62,394 bases of DNA from JBAZTO01 sp041661865 (lineage in GTDB: Bacteria; Planctomycetota; Phycisphaerae; SM23-33), in contig JBAZTO010000022.1 in the NCBI GenBank assembly GCA_041661865.1, positions 1-62,394 of the forward strand. Reading direction: 5' to 3'. This document shows positions 1-8,430 of this stretch, piece by piece. A model generated the notes under the pieces. The model was not told where the DNA came from, made no database searches, and worked only from the letters and a program-made list of their open reading frames with translations. The position numbers and the translations under genes were made by a program. Each line of letters starts with the position of its first letter. Within the stretch, counting starts at the first letter, position 1.

Positions 1-37
1 ATTCCGCCTGCAATGAGGCAATCTGCTCGCCGGTCAT
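1..37 (-). CDS. Start of a gene cut by the window edge
   Basis: An ATG at position 37 on the minus strand is preceded by a good GGGAG ribosome site (46-50) with 8 bases of spacing. It opens a frame of 12 codons (MTGEQIASLQAE) that runs off the window without a stop. Too little is visible to name a family. Confidence 0.4.
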   Translation of the reverse strand, partial: MTGEQIASLQAE

Positions 38-199
38 CCGTGATTCTCCCGGAGCATCCTTGCTCCAGAAAGCCTATCGGACAACTCTCGCGGTTCTCTT
101 GAGCTAAACTAGCGCTGTCGTGCTACTTTCAAACGCCCTGCGGGCTAAAAGCAGTAGTCACCAACGCACTACCGCTGTGCCTGGTAATTCTGCCACGAC

Positions 200-454
200 C
201 TATTGTAGCGCGGGGGCGAGTTCTTCTCGCCAGAACTCGTCCACAGTCCCATCAGAAAAACGAACACCGATCATCGGGTCATGGGGATATGATTGGCCAC
301 ATCCACCCGAATATTCAAAGAAGAAGACTGTTCCTGTTTTACCAAGGTGCTCTTGCGAAAACGTCTCGTCTGTTCCCATGCTTATGAGAACGCGGTCACC
401 TATTCGGAATGGCGAGCCTTCAACGTCATGATGGATGCAGTTGGCAAGTCCCAT
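200..454 (-). CDS. Small hypothetical protein, 84 aa
   Basis: An 84-residue soluble acidic protein with a compact composition (GDRVLISMGTDE, GTVFFFEYSGGCG, GVRFSDGTVDEFWREEL). The short alternating hydrophobic stretches suggest a small beta-barrel of the KOW/SH3-like kind, as in proteins that read out a site and a direction word (GDRV...GKTGTV...VRFSDGTV). That fold is inference. The start lies 4 bases after the stop of the upstream minus-strand gene, so the two are probably co-transcribed. No function recognised. Confidence 0.55.
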   Translation of the reverse strand: MGLANCIHHDVEGSPFRIGDRVLISMGTDETFSQEHLGKTGTVFFFEYSGGCGQSYPHDPMIGVRFSDGTVDEFWREELAPALQ

Positions 455-458
455 ATAA

Positions 459-1187
459 TTACGGGGAAGTCATCCCGTCCCATCTGGTGTTGGCCGCTAC
501 CGATTCGCTGGCTCGCGTGTGCATAACGGTTACGACATCGTAACTGGTGAACACCGTTCTCTTAGCGACAGACGCGAACGAAGGGTGAGTAAGCTTCGAC
601 GCAAATTCTCTCCTTCGGGCTTCGGGGGCAACTACCCTGAATGTGGAGTAGAAAGCTTCAAATATAACAAACTTAAGGAAAGCACCGTGCATGTCAGTCG
701 TGTTCTCCACTTCGATGAACTCTGTTGGCATCTTCCTCTCATTGAACCAAATAACATCCACGGTTGTGGCACGGCGAACAACATCTTCGTATGTGAAATT
801 AAACATATTTTCCACCGTCGCCAACCCGCCGAGCGGCTTACCCAAGAACGATCTTCCACGGTCCTGCTTGGGCACGAAGGTCTGTTGCTTTCTGAGATTA
901 CCCAACTCCACTAACAAGCCTTGGTAGTATGTGTGATCGCTTTGGGGTTTGGGCTTCTCTTTAACATCCGACGGCAATCTGTCCTTTGTTTCCAGCAGGG
1001 CCCATAGGCCCGGGCGAATCTTAAAAAAATGTCGAGGGTCCTGGACGATGCGATTAATTGACTTGAACGGCGTTTTTGATTTCCATTCCACACCAGGGAT
1101 TTTCAAGGCTTCTCTGTAAAGACTCCCCAAAGTTGCGTAACCCCCATTCGCCTTCATCGCCTCGATCACTGCTTCACGCTGGTTCAT
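459..1187 (-). CDS. Winged-helix N-terminal hypothetical protein, possibly nuclease-like
   Basis: I place the start at the ATG at 1187 (MNQREAVIEAMKANGG), giving 242 aa, rather than at an upstream start whose 37-residue extension is unlike protein. Residues 1-75 read as a winged helix of the HARE-HTH type (MNQREAVIEAMKANGGYATL, then a P-G-L-W-A-L turn near 60), a fold found in DNA-binding and restriction-associated proteins. The C-terminal half has a D-V-I-W...P-T-E-F-I-E-V-E-N-T pattern that recalls a PD-(D/E)XK nuclease core, but the expected lysine is missing, so catalytic activity is doubtful. It is the first gene of a probable two-gene unit with the 84-aa gene 4 bases downstream. A role in DNA transactions is inference. 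Confidence 0.6.
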   Translation of the reverse strand: MNQREAVIEAMKANGGYATLGSLYREALKIPGVEWKSKTPFKSINRIVQDPRHFFKIRPGLWALLETKDRLPSDVKEKPKPQSDHTYYQGLLVELGNLRKQQTFVPKQDRGRSFLGKPLGGLATVENMFNFTYEDVVRRATTVDVIWFNERKMPTEFIEVENTTDMHGAFLKFVIFEAFYSTFRVVAPEARRREFASKLTHPSFASVAKRTVFTSYDVVTVMHTRASESVAANTRWDGMTSP

Positions 1188-1514
1188 GGTGGGTAGTTTG
1201 GCGGAGTTTGGTTTCCACGTCAAGGCACTTATGAATATCGGAGTGGAGGCCCAGCGTGGGTTGCATGAGTCGCATCTGCTGATAACTTGTCCCCACAACA
1301 GCGTAACAAACTATCGCAAGCCCCCCCACGTCAGCGTAATTATTCGGTATTGCGTCCTCTGTGATGGACATTCCTTCAGGCGTGGTCGCGGCATGTGCGG
1401 CCACGGTTGATGGACGGCACTGTTGAGCGTGCAACCAGTTGCATGTCCTTCTACTGTGTATTTACCTCGGCACTTCTTCGTGGCCTCCGCCAGCTATGAA
1501 CACAGAGTATAACT
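1188..1514. other. Non-coding stretch with a recurring 27-base motif
   Basis: No convincing gene. Positions 1379-1405 hold a 27-base motif that recurs at 49706-49732 with two differences. Read on the plus strand, both encode GVVAACAAT after a D-I-P-(S/T)-G sequence, and both differences are synonymous. The rest has frames on both strands but no ribosome site or family resemblance. Confidence 0.4.
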
Positions 1515-2351
1515 CTATTCTCTCTGTCCCGCCAATTCCGCCCGGCGTTTTCGGACGACGGCCTTCTTGTCCTCGGGCATGTCGGCCTCAGCCAGCAGCG
1601 AATCGCAGCCGTCGAGGAAGAAGTCGCGCGCGAAGTCGCTGGTGTAGACGCGCTCCTCGGGGCTGCGGCTGGCGGCCATCTTCAGGAACCCCTCGAAGTC
1701 GCTGAAGTAGCTGCCGTAAATGTGGAAGGAATCGGCGATGTGCATGTACTCGCCCGGCTCGACGCCGACGGCCCGGGCCACCTCCGCCTGCAACTCAGTG
1801 AAGGCGTACATGTTCATGAAGGCAGCCTTGTAGGCGTCGTTGGAGCGGATGTGGCAGTTCATGTGCAGCTTGCCGTCGGAGATGCGGAACCACAGCCGCT
1901 GGAGACAGGAGGGGTCGGAGATGTTCATGTCGTTCCACACCTGCCAGGTCACCGCCTGGGCCCGCCGCGTGTGCGGGGCGGCCTTGAGCCTGGCGATGAC
2001 GCCGGCGATCTGGTCGAACACGCCCGCGCCCGGCACGCGATAGGCGAACAGCCGCTCGTGGTAGGTGTACTCCCACTTGCCGGCGGCGGGGTCGATCCAA
2101 TGATCGTGTACGCCGTAGAGGACTTCGCCGCGGTAGCGCTCCAGGTCGTCCAGGCCGCCGGGGAAGGCGCGGTGAATCCGCGGCTGGGCGAAGGGCTGCT
2201 TGACGTGGATCAGCGCCGAGACGTCGCGGCTGGAGGGATCGCCGCTCTTGTCATACTCGGTGGGGAAGCTCTCGCCTTCGCTCCAGCAGGCGCAGACCGC
2301 CTTCTCCCAGGCCATCGGCAGATAGTCTTCAACGATGTGGATCGATTTCAT
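1515..2351 (-). CDS. Thymidylate synthase family protein (atypical)
   Basis: 278 aa from the ATG at 2351 (MKSIHIVEDYLP); the longer upstream start adds 27 unlikely residues. Thymidylate synthases methylate dUMP with methylene-tetrahydrofolate. Visible hallmarks: R-R-A-Q-A at 129-133 (phosphate-binding arginines), the active-site region D-P-S-C-L at 146-150 with Cys149 as nucleophile, the R-S-N-D motif at 169-172 (the family's RSxD), and D-S-F-H-I-Y at 207-212. The usual G-x-P-F-N after RSxD is replaced by AAFMN. Together with the long N-terminal domain this suggests the archaeal/phage-like branch, which includes dUMP/dCMP hydroxymethylases, rather than classical ThyA. Family membership is fairly sure, the exact reaction less so. 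The gene stands alone. Confidence 0.8.
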   Translation of the reverse strand: MKSIHIVEDYLPMAWEKAVCACWSEGESFPTEYDKSGDPSSRDVSALIHVKQPFAQPRIHRAFPGGLDDLERYRGEVLYGVHDHWIDPAAGKWEYTYHERLFAYRVPGAGVFDQIAGVIARLKAAPHTRRAQAVTWQVWNDMNISDPSCLQRLWFRISDGKLHMNCHIRSNDAYKAAFMNMYAFTELQAEVARAVGVEPGEYMHIADSFHIYGSYFSDFEGFLKMAASRSPEERVYTSDFARDFFLDGCDSLLAEADMPEDKKAVVRKRRAELAGQRE

Positions 2352-2474
2352 GTTGTGCCTCCCTGCACTTTGTCCGACCGTAAGTCTTCTCGAATCAGCC
2401 ACCGACATCCATGACGATGTGCATTCGCCCAACGATAGGCCAGACCGGCTGGCCGGTCAAGTACAGGCCGACAG

Positions 2475-2603
2475 TTTATTGGGCTGGCCAAGGAGGCCAG
2501 CGCCACGGGCAAGACCATCCGCCAACTCCTGGCCGAGCGAAACATCCTGCCCAAGGATGAACTGGACAAGCTGCTGGACGCCCGCACACAGACCGGGGCG
2601 TAG
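2475..2603 (+). pseudogene. C-terminal remnant of an aspartase/fumarase-type lyase
   Basis: A 42-codon open stretch ending in TAG translates as (F)IGLAKEASATGKTIRQLL, then an E-R-N-I-L-P-K-D-E-L-D-K-L-L-D tail. This matches the small C-terminal domain of class II fumarases and aspartate ammonia-lyases (typically ...AAEIAKEAxxTGKSVRELVLExGLLSxEELDxLL). No start codon, catalytic core or ribosome site precedes it, so it is a decayed fragment. It fills most of the gap between the thymidylate synthase and the next plus-strand gene. Confidence 0.6.
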
Positions 2604-2674
2604 AATCGCATAACAATGCTGTTGACAAACGAGGATCGGCGGGTTATCGAAATGATGTACTTTGGAGATTGATA

Positions 2675-3433
2675 TTGGGGTTCTTGAGGACAATAGGGCG
2701 GATAGGACAGGGGGCCATCGTCCTAGCGATTTATCTGCTGACATTTCTCAAAGCCATTCAGTCTGGACCAGACAATTGGTGGCTCGTTCGATGGACAAGA
2801 AACAACTTTTGGTGGCAGTTCATCGTCTTGTTGGTTGTTTTGGCCACTGTCCCGCCTATTATCTGGATTGTGAACTACTTGATCAGGCTACGCAGGCGTA
2901 GCGGTGCCTTGAAGGGGGTATTGGACGCATTCCATAGGGAAATGTCCCGCAATGAGGATCGGCCATACTCCTTTAGGATAACCCTGTTCAAAGAGTGCCG
3001 GAAGAGATGGCTCAAGATATGGGCCAGAAGCGGCCATGTGACCTTGGGCAGTCGTACGAAATTCCGAATTGACCCAGACAACAAGAATCTTAACGATGGC
3101 ATTGCGGGCCGATGTTGGTACGAGAATGTCACGATAGTTTGCCCCAATCTGCCCGATGTGTCGCTCCAAAGAACAGGCGAGGAGGATATTGAGGCATACG
3201 CAGAAGCGACTTTTTGCGACAAAGAAAAGATCAGACGACGAAGACCCACATCACGGTCGTTGGCAGGAATTCCTGTCAGCGTCAATGGCAAACCGTGGGG
3301 GGTCTTAGTATTTGATGGCGAGAGTCCAACTTTAGTGGACGATCGACTTGTAGTCCACATGAAGACTCGGATACTATTGGGTGTCGTGAGTTCGGTGCTA
3401 CAGGAGGCCAAAGATGGACTGGATCAAGGTTAG
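2675..3433 (+). CDS. Membrane-anchored GAF-like protein
   Basis: I choose the TTG at 2675 because GGAG (2664-2667) sits 7 bases upstream; the TTG at 2669 would leave only one base. The 252-aa product has two probable membrane segments (about residues 12-28 and 46-68), a basic linker (RLRRRSG), and a cytosolic domain with the GAF-like pattern G-I-A-G-R-C-W then R-S-L-A-G-I-P-V-S...G-V-L-V-F-D-G-E-S. That pattern is typical of ligand-sensing GAF domains. It overlaps the next gene by 20 bases, so the pair is translated together. No catalytic output domain is present; a sensory role is inference. Confidence 0.6.
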   Translation: MGFLRTIGRIGQGAIVLAIYLLTFLKAIQSGPDNWWLVRWTRNNFWWQFIVLLVVLATVPPIIWIVNYLIRLRRRSGALKGVLDAFHREMSRNEDRPYSFRITLFKECRKRWLKIWARSGHVTLGSRTKFRIDPDNKNLNDGIAGRCWYENVTIVCPNLPDVSLQRTGEEDIEAYAEATFCDKEKIRRRRPTSRSLAGIPVSVNGKPWGVLVFDGESPTLVDDRLVVHMKTRILLGVVSSVLQEAKDGLDQG

Positions 3434-3839
3434 TGGAAAAGACCTTCGCCGACTCGGCGAAGTCAGAAAGCTGCCAATCAAAGGGGTGAACTTAGAAGTT
3501 AGGGTTTCCCCCTATCAGATTCCCATTGGAGTCAAGGGTGAGTACAACAGAGAACGCCATCTTTTCGAGATACGTTTTCAATATCTCGATGAGGAAACAC
3601 CCAAGATACGGAAAATCGACGAGCATCTCTCTGCGTTGGAAGGAGTCAACAGCGGACGGCTCCTCGGGATCGACATTGACGTTGATAGGCTTGGAGTGGA
3701 CGCTGTTGCTCTGATCCTACAGGGGCTGGAAAAGAAACTCGAGCCGAAAGAAGCCTCGAAGCGAAATATTCCAGGACCTGCATGGCGGGTTCTCGATACA
3801 AACAAAGACCAGCTCTTAGCCTCACTGTGCATAGGATAA
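3414..3839 (+). CDS. Hypothetical protein, 141 aa, paired with the GAF-like gene
   Basis: 141 aa, soluble, mixed charge (K-R-E rich with even hydrophobic spacing), no signal peptide or membrane segment. The start ATG lies inside the end of the upstream GAF-like membrane protein (20-base overlap), which implies translational coupling and probable partnership. I do not recognise a family. Codon use is AT-richer than in the surrounding genes, as in its partner, which hints at joint acquisition. Confidence 0.55.
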   Translation: MDWIKVSGKDLRRLGEVRKLPIKGVNLEVRVSPYQIPIGVKGEYNRERHLFEIRFQYLDEETPKIRKIDEHLSALEGVNSGRLLGIDIDVDRLGVDAVALILQGLEKKLEPKEASKRNIPGPAWRVLDTNKDQLLASLCIG

Positions 3840-3917
3840 CCATTTCGTGGCGGATAATAGGGGATCCCCAGTCGTTTGGGGTTGCTTGGCACGCTGGATG
3901 TGCGTGCGAGCGTCCAC

Positions 3918-4775
3918 TTATCGCCGTCTCAGGACCGACGTGACCGCGGAGAGGATGAACCACGCGGTGGCGACGAGGATGATCGTCGCGCCGGTGGCGG
4001 TGCGGGCCCAGCTCTGGGCCGAGATCAGCAGGCCCGCGATGGCTGAGGTGATGCTCACGAGCATGGCCCACCAGAACATTCCGCCGGCGGAGCGGGCGAA
4101 GTTGCGGGCGGCGGCGGCAGGGACGATCAGCATCGCCGTCACTAGCAGCACGCCCACGGCCCCCACCGAGAAGATCACCACCAGCGAGAGCAGCGCGGCG
4201 TAGGTGTATTGATAGGCCCGCACGCGGACGCGATGGGCCGAGGCCAGCGTGGGATTGAGCCCCAGGTACAGCAGGCGGTTGTAGGCCAGGGCCTGGAAGG
4301 TCATCAGCGCGACGAACAAGGCCGCGATGGCCAGGATCTCGCCGGCCCCGACGGTCAGGATGTCGCCGTAGAGGAATCGCTGGAGGTCGCGGGCGACGCT
4401 GCGGTCGCGGCTGACCACGGCCAGGCCGAAAGCGACGACGGCGGAGAAGAACACGCCGATGACCGTATCGACCGAGATATTGACGCGCCGCCCGACGGCC
4501 ATGATCCCCAGGCCGATGAGCAGGGCCAGGCCGATCATCGTCAGTCGCACGTCGGTGGCCAGGATCAGCCCCAGGGCCACGCCGGCGAAGGCGGAGTGAC
4601 TGATGGCGTCGGAGAAGAATGCCATGCGGAAGTTGACCACCTGCACGCCCATGGCTGCACACATCGGGGCCAGCATCACCAGCCCCACCAGCGCCTGCTG
4701 CATGAAGCGTGCCTGCATGCACTCCACCGGCAAGGCCCGGCCCACCAGGTCATAGAGGCCGCCCAGGTCAATCAT
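3918..4775 (-). CDS. Metal ABC transporter, permease (ZnuB/MntB type)
   Basis: 285 aa, almost entirely hydrophobic with about eight or nine membrane segments. It matches the ABC-3 permease family for Zn/Mn/Fe: the F-F-S-D-A-I-S-H-S-A-F-A-G-V-A-L-G motif near residues 53-69 is the hallmark, with a later H-R-V-R-V-R-A-Y coupling loop. It forms the membrane channel of the importer. It is the last gene of a three-gene minus-strand operon and overlaps the ATPase gene by 8 bases. Zinc versus manganese cannot be decided from the permease. Confidence 0.88.
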   Translation of the reverse strand: MIDLGGLYDLVGRALPVECMQARFMQQALVGLVMLAPMCAAMGVQVVNFRMAFFSDAISHSAFAGVALGLILATDVRLTMIGLALLIGLGIMAVGRRVNISVDTVIGVFFSAVVAFGLAVVSRDRSVARDLQRFLYGDILTVGAGEILAIAALFVALMTFQALAYNRLLYLGLNPTLASAHRVRVRAYQYTYAALLSLVVIFSVGAVGVLLVTAMLIVPAAAARNFARSAGGMFWWAMLVSITSAIAGLLISAQSWARTATGATIILVATAWFILSAVTSVLRRR

Positions 4776-5556
4776 GCGAGGCCTCCTTGTCCTGGGAGTG
4801 GTTGTGCAGGCCGTTCTTCTTGCAGATGTCGGCCAGGCCCAGGTGGATGCCGAAGGTCGCTTCCAGCACCCGTTCGTTGAGCGTGGTCGCCACCGGCCCC
4901 TGGCCGCGGACGCGGCGATTGAGGCAGATGACGTCGGTGGCGTGGGCGGTGACCAGCGACAGGTCGTGCGTCACCATGATCTGGGTGAAGCCTCGCTGGC
5001 GGCGCAGTTGCTCGAGCAGTTCGCACAGGAGGCTCTCACCGCCGATGTCCACGCCGGCGGCGGGCTCGTCGAGGATCAGGATATCGGGGTTCTCCTGGAG
5101 GGCCAACGCCAGCAGCACACGCTGAAGTTCCCCGCCCGACAGCGCCCCCAGCCGCCGCGCGGCCAGGTGCTCGGCCTTGACTGACGCGAGCATGGCGGCG
5201 GCCTGTTGCTTGAGGGCGGGCCTGATGCCCAGCCACAGCGGGCGGCGCTGGCGGCCCATAACCATCATCTCCATCACCGTCAGCGGCATGCCGCGATCGA
5301 ATTCCAGCCGCTGCGGCACGTAGCCCAGCCGAACCGCGCGATCTTCCCGCGGCGCAAGCACGCGGATGACGCCGGAGTAGTCGAGATTACCCAGCAAGGC
5401 CAGCAGCAGCGTGGTCTTGCCCGCGCCGTTGGGGCCGATGATGGCCGTGGCGCTGCCGCGAGGAATGGCGGCACTGACGCCTTCCAAAATGCGGACGCCC
5501 TCACGGACGACCGAGACATTCTCGAAAATGACGGCCGCCGCGGCGGACGATGTCAT
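4768..5556 (-). CDS. Metal ABC transporter, ATPase (ZnuC type)
   Basis: 262 aa ABC ATPase. Walker A G-P-N-G-A-G-K-T-T near 41-49, Q-loop region (VPQRLEFD), signature L-S-G-G-E-L-Q-R-V, Walker B I-L-I-L-D-E-P and a switch His in V-T-H-D. The C-terminus carries a His-containing tail (GLHNHSQDKEASHD), common in zinc-type ZnuC proteins. It energises the permease encoded just downstream; gene overlaps of 4 and 8 bases on its two sides show tight coupling. Confidence 0.9.
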   Translation of the reverse strand: MTSSAAAAVIFENVSVVREGVRILEGVSAAIPRGSATAIIGPNGAGKTTLLLALLGNLDYSGVIRVLAPREDRAVRLGYVPQRLEFDRGMPLTVMEMMVMGRQRRPLWLGIRPALKQQAAAMLASVKAEHLAARRLGALSGGELQRVLLALALQENPDILILDEPAAGVDIGGESLLCELLEQLRRQRGFTQIMVTHDLSLVTAHATDVICLNRRVRGQGPVATTLNERVLEATFGIHLGLADICKKNGLHNHSQDKEASHD

Positions 5557-6542
5557 TGCGGCCCCTTTGATTCGAGGGTGGTCTTCAACGTCTGAATGTT
5601 GGCGCGCATCACCTTTTCATAGTAGTCCGGCGCGGCATCGTCAGGCCCGCTGGCGACAGGGTCCAGGACGGCCGTCTTGACGCCCGCTTCCATGGCCACC
5701 GTCTGGGCGACACGGGCGGGATATTGCGGCTCGGTGAAGACCGCCGCGGCGCTGCTGTTGCGAATGAGCCTGACCAGGCCCAGCATTTCGCTGGCCGAAG
5801 GCTCCTGGCCGGGAGTCTCCTCCACGACGGCTACGATCTCCAGGCCCGCGTCGCGGGCAAGGTAATCGAAAACGGCATGCTCGGTGACGATCTTCCTGGC
5901 CTGCAACTTCTTGCCCATCTCGGCGAATTCATCGGCCAGCTTCTCCAGCCGCGCGGCGTAGGCCTTGGCATTTCGCTCATACAGGCCTGCCCCGGCGGGG
6001 TCGACCTTGGCCAAACCCGCGGCGATATTCCGCACCACTTGCGCCGCCATGCGTGGGCTGGCGAAGAGGTGCGGGTTGTGCCGGACCGGCTGGGACTCCG
6101 CCTGGTTGTGGCCATCGGCGGCCTGCTGCTCGTTCTCCGCCTCGTGCGGCGGCTCCTGCAACTCGATCAGATCACTGATACCCTCCGACGTATCGATCAC
6201 CACGATATTGGGGTTCGCCTTCTTCAGCGGCTCGCCCAGGAACTCCTCCATGCCCAGCCCATTGGCGATGAAAACGTCCGAGGCGGCGATCTTCTGCATG
6301 TCCGCCGGCGTTAGGACATAGTCGTGCGGGCAGCCCATGCCCGCCGGGATCATCGACTCCACCTGCACGTTCGCCCTGCCGGCAGTAATGTTGCGTGTGA
6401 AAAGTGCGATCGGGAACGTGCCGCACAGGATCCGCAGCGACGACTTCGGCGCCGGCGCAGAGGCCGGGGCCGTTGGGGCCTGGGCCAGGCTCGTGGCGGC
6501 AACAACCGAGATGGTCAACAGGATGGCGAGGCTTCTATTCAT
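5553..6542 (-). CDS. Metal ABC transporter, substrate-binding protein (ZnuA type)
   Basis: 329 aa with an N-terminal signal peptide (about 1-20, cut after SLAQA). TroA/ZnuA superfamily: metal ligands are likely the His in C-P-H-D-Y, the His in N-P-H-L-F, the His in V-T-E-H-A-V-F and the Asp in V-L-D-P. Between the first two lies an acidic, His-bearing loop (EPPHEAENEQQAADGHNQ) like the flexible metal-collecting loop of zinc ZnuA proteins; I therefore favour zinc over manganese. First gene of the operon, with an AGGAG site 8 bases upstream. No clear Zur box was found in the 150-base divergent region. Confidence 0.87.
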   Translation of the reverse strand: MNRSLAILLTISVVAATSLAQAPTAPASAPAPKSSLRILCGTFPIALFTRNITAGRANVQVESMIPAGMGCPHDYVLTPADMQKIAASDVFIANGLGMEEFLGEPLKKANPNIVVIDTSEGISDLIELQEPPHEAENEQQAADGHNQAESQPVRHNPHLFASPRMAAQVVRNIAAGLAKVDPAGAGLYERNAKAYAARLEKLADEFAEMGKKLQARKIVTEHAVFDYLARDAGLEIVAVVEETPGQEPSASEMLGLVRLIRNSSAAAVFTEPQYPARVAQTVAMEAGVKTAVLDPVASGPDDAAPDYYEKVMRANIQTLKTTLESKGPQ

Positions 6543-6694
6543 GGAACATCACTCCTCTGGCGCAATCATACAGCCCAAAATTTTGATTTCGTTCAGACAA
6601 CACGTTAGATGATAATCCGCCAGAGGCAAACCGGCATCTTTTTTTCGACGCCGATGAACAAGTCAAGCCGATAGCGGCGGAACTAGACTGTGAT

Positions 6695-7501
6695 ATGAGT
6701 ATGGACATCAGCCACATTTTGCGGGACTGGCCCTTTGAGCCGGGGCAGGTCACCGTCCGCCGCGTCAAGGGCGACGACGGCAGGGACAAGATTCAGATGC
6801 GCCTGGACCTGGGGCTGCTCCAGATGGAGGCCTTTGGCCGGCCCGACGGCCAGCAGCCCCACGGAGTCGAAAGCCTGCTGGACTACCACCAGCAGCAACT
6901 GGAGCAGTACCGTCAGGAGCACGGCAGCGAGGAAGGGTTTCACCTCGACGGCCACGAGTGCCAGTTGTTGCGGGCTGAATCGCTGCTGTACTACCACCGT
7001 TACGTGGCCCAGTTCGTGCTGGAGGACTTCGATGCCGTCGAGCGCGACACTACCCGCAACCTCCGCGTGATGGACTTCTGCGCCGCTTACGCCCGCGAGA
7101 ACTCCGATCGCTACCAGCTCGAACAGTACCGTCCGTACGTCCTGATGATGCGGACGCGGGCCATCTGCCAGCGCCACCTGCGAGACAAGCGCCTGCGGGC
7201 GGCCTTGGCGGAAGTACATCGCGGCATCGGCGAGATCCAGGACTTCTTTCGCGGCATCGGGCAGGACAAGATCATCGAAAGCTCCGGGGAGATCAGCGTC
7301 CTCAAGGCCCTGGCCCATGAGATTCGGGCCGAGATCCCCGTCGATCCTGTCAACCATCTCAAACATGCCCTGGCCAAGGCGGTGGCCGAGGAACGCTACG
7401 AGGAGGCCGCCAGCCTGCGAGACCAGATCCGCAAGGCGGCGGAAGATTCCTCGCCGCCTTCGGGCGAGGCTGCCCCTCCGACGTCAGAGGAGAAAGGCTA
7501 A
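6695..7501 (+). CDS. UVR-motif protein
   Basis: 268 aa soluble protein. Residues about 222-250 form a UVR motif (H-L-K-H-A-L-A-K-A-V-A-E-E-R-Y-E-E-A-A-S-L-R-D-Q), the helical hairpin that joins UvrB and UvrC and is also found in McsA-type and other proteins. The N-terminal 200 residues (DLGLLQMEAFGRPDG, YYHRYVAQFVLEDF) are a planctomycete-style conserved region without a known catalytic motif. Its end overlaps the convergent pssA by 4 bases. A repair role is not implied by the motif alone. Confidence 0.75.
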   Translation: MSMDISHILRDWPFEPGQVTVRRVKGDDGRDKIQMRLDLGLLQMEAFGRPDGQQPHGVESLLDYHQQQLEQYRQEHGSEEGFHLDGHECQLLRAESLLYYHRYVAQFVLEDFDAVERDTTRNLRVMDFCAAYARENSDRYQLEQYRPYVLMMRTRAICQRHLRDKRLRAALAEVHRGIGEIQDFFRGIGQDKIIESSGEISVLKALAHEIRAEIPVDPVNHLKHALAKAVAEERYEEAASLRDQIRKAAEDSSPPSGEAAPPTSEEKG

Positions 7502-8430
7502 GGCAGGACTTTGGGCGGTGGCGGGACCGCCTCTTTGTGGCGGACCCATCGCCAGATCGCGCCGACCAGGCCGGAGAGGGCATAGCCCACCGTCACCGCC
7601 GCCGCCGTCACGTAAGGCTCGAGCATCGCCGCCAAGGCCACGACGACGAACTTGATCAGGTAGCTCAGCGGCTTTCGACCGCGGATGTACTGGTTGACCA
7701 CATGGCTGTAGCGGAAGCGCGAGACCATCAGCAGCGCCGCGGCCAGCATGACCACCGGCAGAATCATGCAGATGGCTCCCTCCAGCCACTGGGCCGATCG
7801 CCAGCCGGATTGGGCCTCCGCCAGGTGCGTAACGAGCAGCACCAACGCTGCGATAGGGGCCGCCGCCCCGGGAATGGGCAGGCCGCGGAAGCTCATGTGC
7901 GCCGATTCGTCGGGCACGTTCTCCACGTTGAACCGCGCCAGCCGCAACGTCCCGCACACCAGGTACAGGCCCGCGATGGACCATACCAGGCGCTCAAGAC
8001 CCGCCCCGTCGGGCAGATCGAAGGGGTGCTCGCGGAGACCCATCGCCACCGTGCGGACCATGAGGAAAGCTGGAGCGGCGCCGAAACTGATCACGTCGCA
8101 GAGGCTGTCCAACTGCCCGCCGAAGTCGGTCGTGGTCCGCGTCAGCCGGGCCACCCGCCCGTCGAGCATGTCGAAGACCATCGCCGCGAAGATCAACCAG
8201 GCCGCGATGGCCAGGTTGTGCAGGCTCGCGTCGTTGGCGACGCCCAGGCCCTCCTTGGCCGCAAAATGAATCGCCGCGAAACCCGCCAGCCCATTGCCCA
8301 CGGTGAACAGGCTGGGCAGGATGGCCGTGGAACGCAGGATGCGCCGACGCGTGCGTTGCCGCCGACGCAGCCGCTGCCACTGCTTTCGTTCGTGGGGTGT
8401 CAGCACGCTAGGGTCTTCCTTTTTAATCAC
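7498..8430 (-). CDS. pssA: CDP-diacylglycerol-serine O-phosphatidyltransferase
   Basis: Makes phosphatidylserine from CDP-diacylglycerol and serine in the membrane. The CDP-alcohol phosphotransferase signature is complete: D-G-R-V-A-R-L then G-G-Q-L-D-S-L-C-D, i.e. D-G-x2-A-R-x8-G-x3-D-x3-D. Six or so membrane segments follow. I place the start at the GTG at 8430 (310 aa) because it overlaps the psd stop in the sequence GTGATTAA, an 8-base overlap typical of coupled translation; a farther upstream ATG would bury the start deep in psd. With psd it makes phosphatidylethanolamine. Confidence 0.87.
   Translation of the reverse strand: MIKKEDPSVLTPHERKQWQRLRRRQRTRRRILRSTAILPSLFTVGNGLAGFAAIHFAAKEGLGVANDASLHNLAIAAWLIFAAMVFDMLDGRVARLTRTTTDFGGQLDSLCDVISFGAAPAFLMVRTVAMGLREHPFDLPDGAGLERLVWSIAGLYLVCGTLRLARFNVENVPDESAHMSFRGLPIPGAAAPIAALVLLVTHLAEAQSGWRSAQWLEGAICMILPVVMLAAALLMVSRFRYSHVVNQYIRGRKPLSYLIKFVVVALAAMLEPYVTAAAVTVGYALSGLVGAIWRWVRHKEAVPPPPKVLP

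Noticed and set aside
6543..6694. Zur or DtxR box before the metal transporter
   Set aside because: The AT-rich divergent region has no clear palindrome of the expected form.
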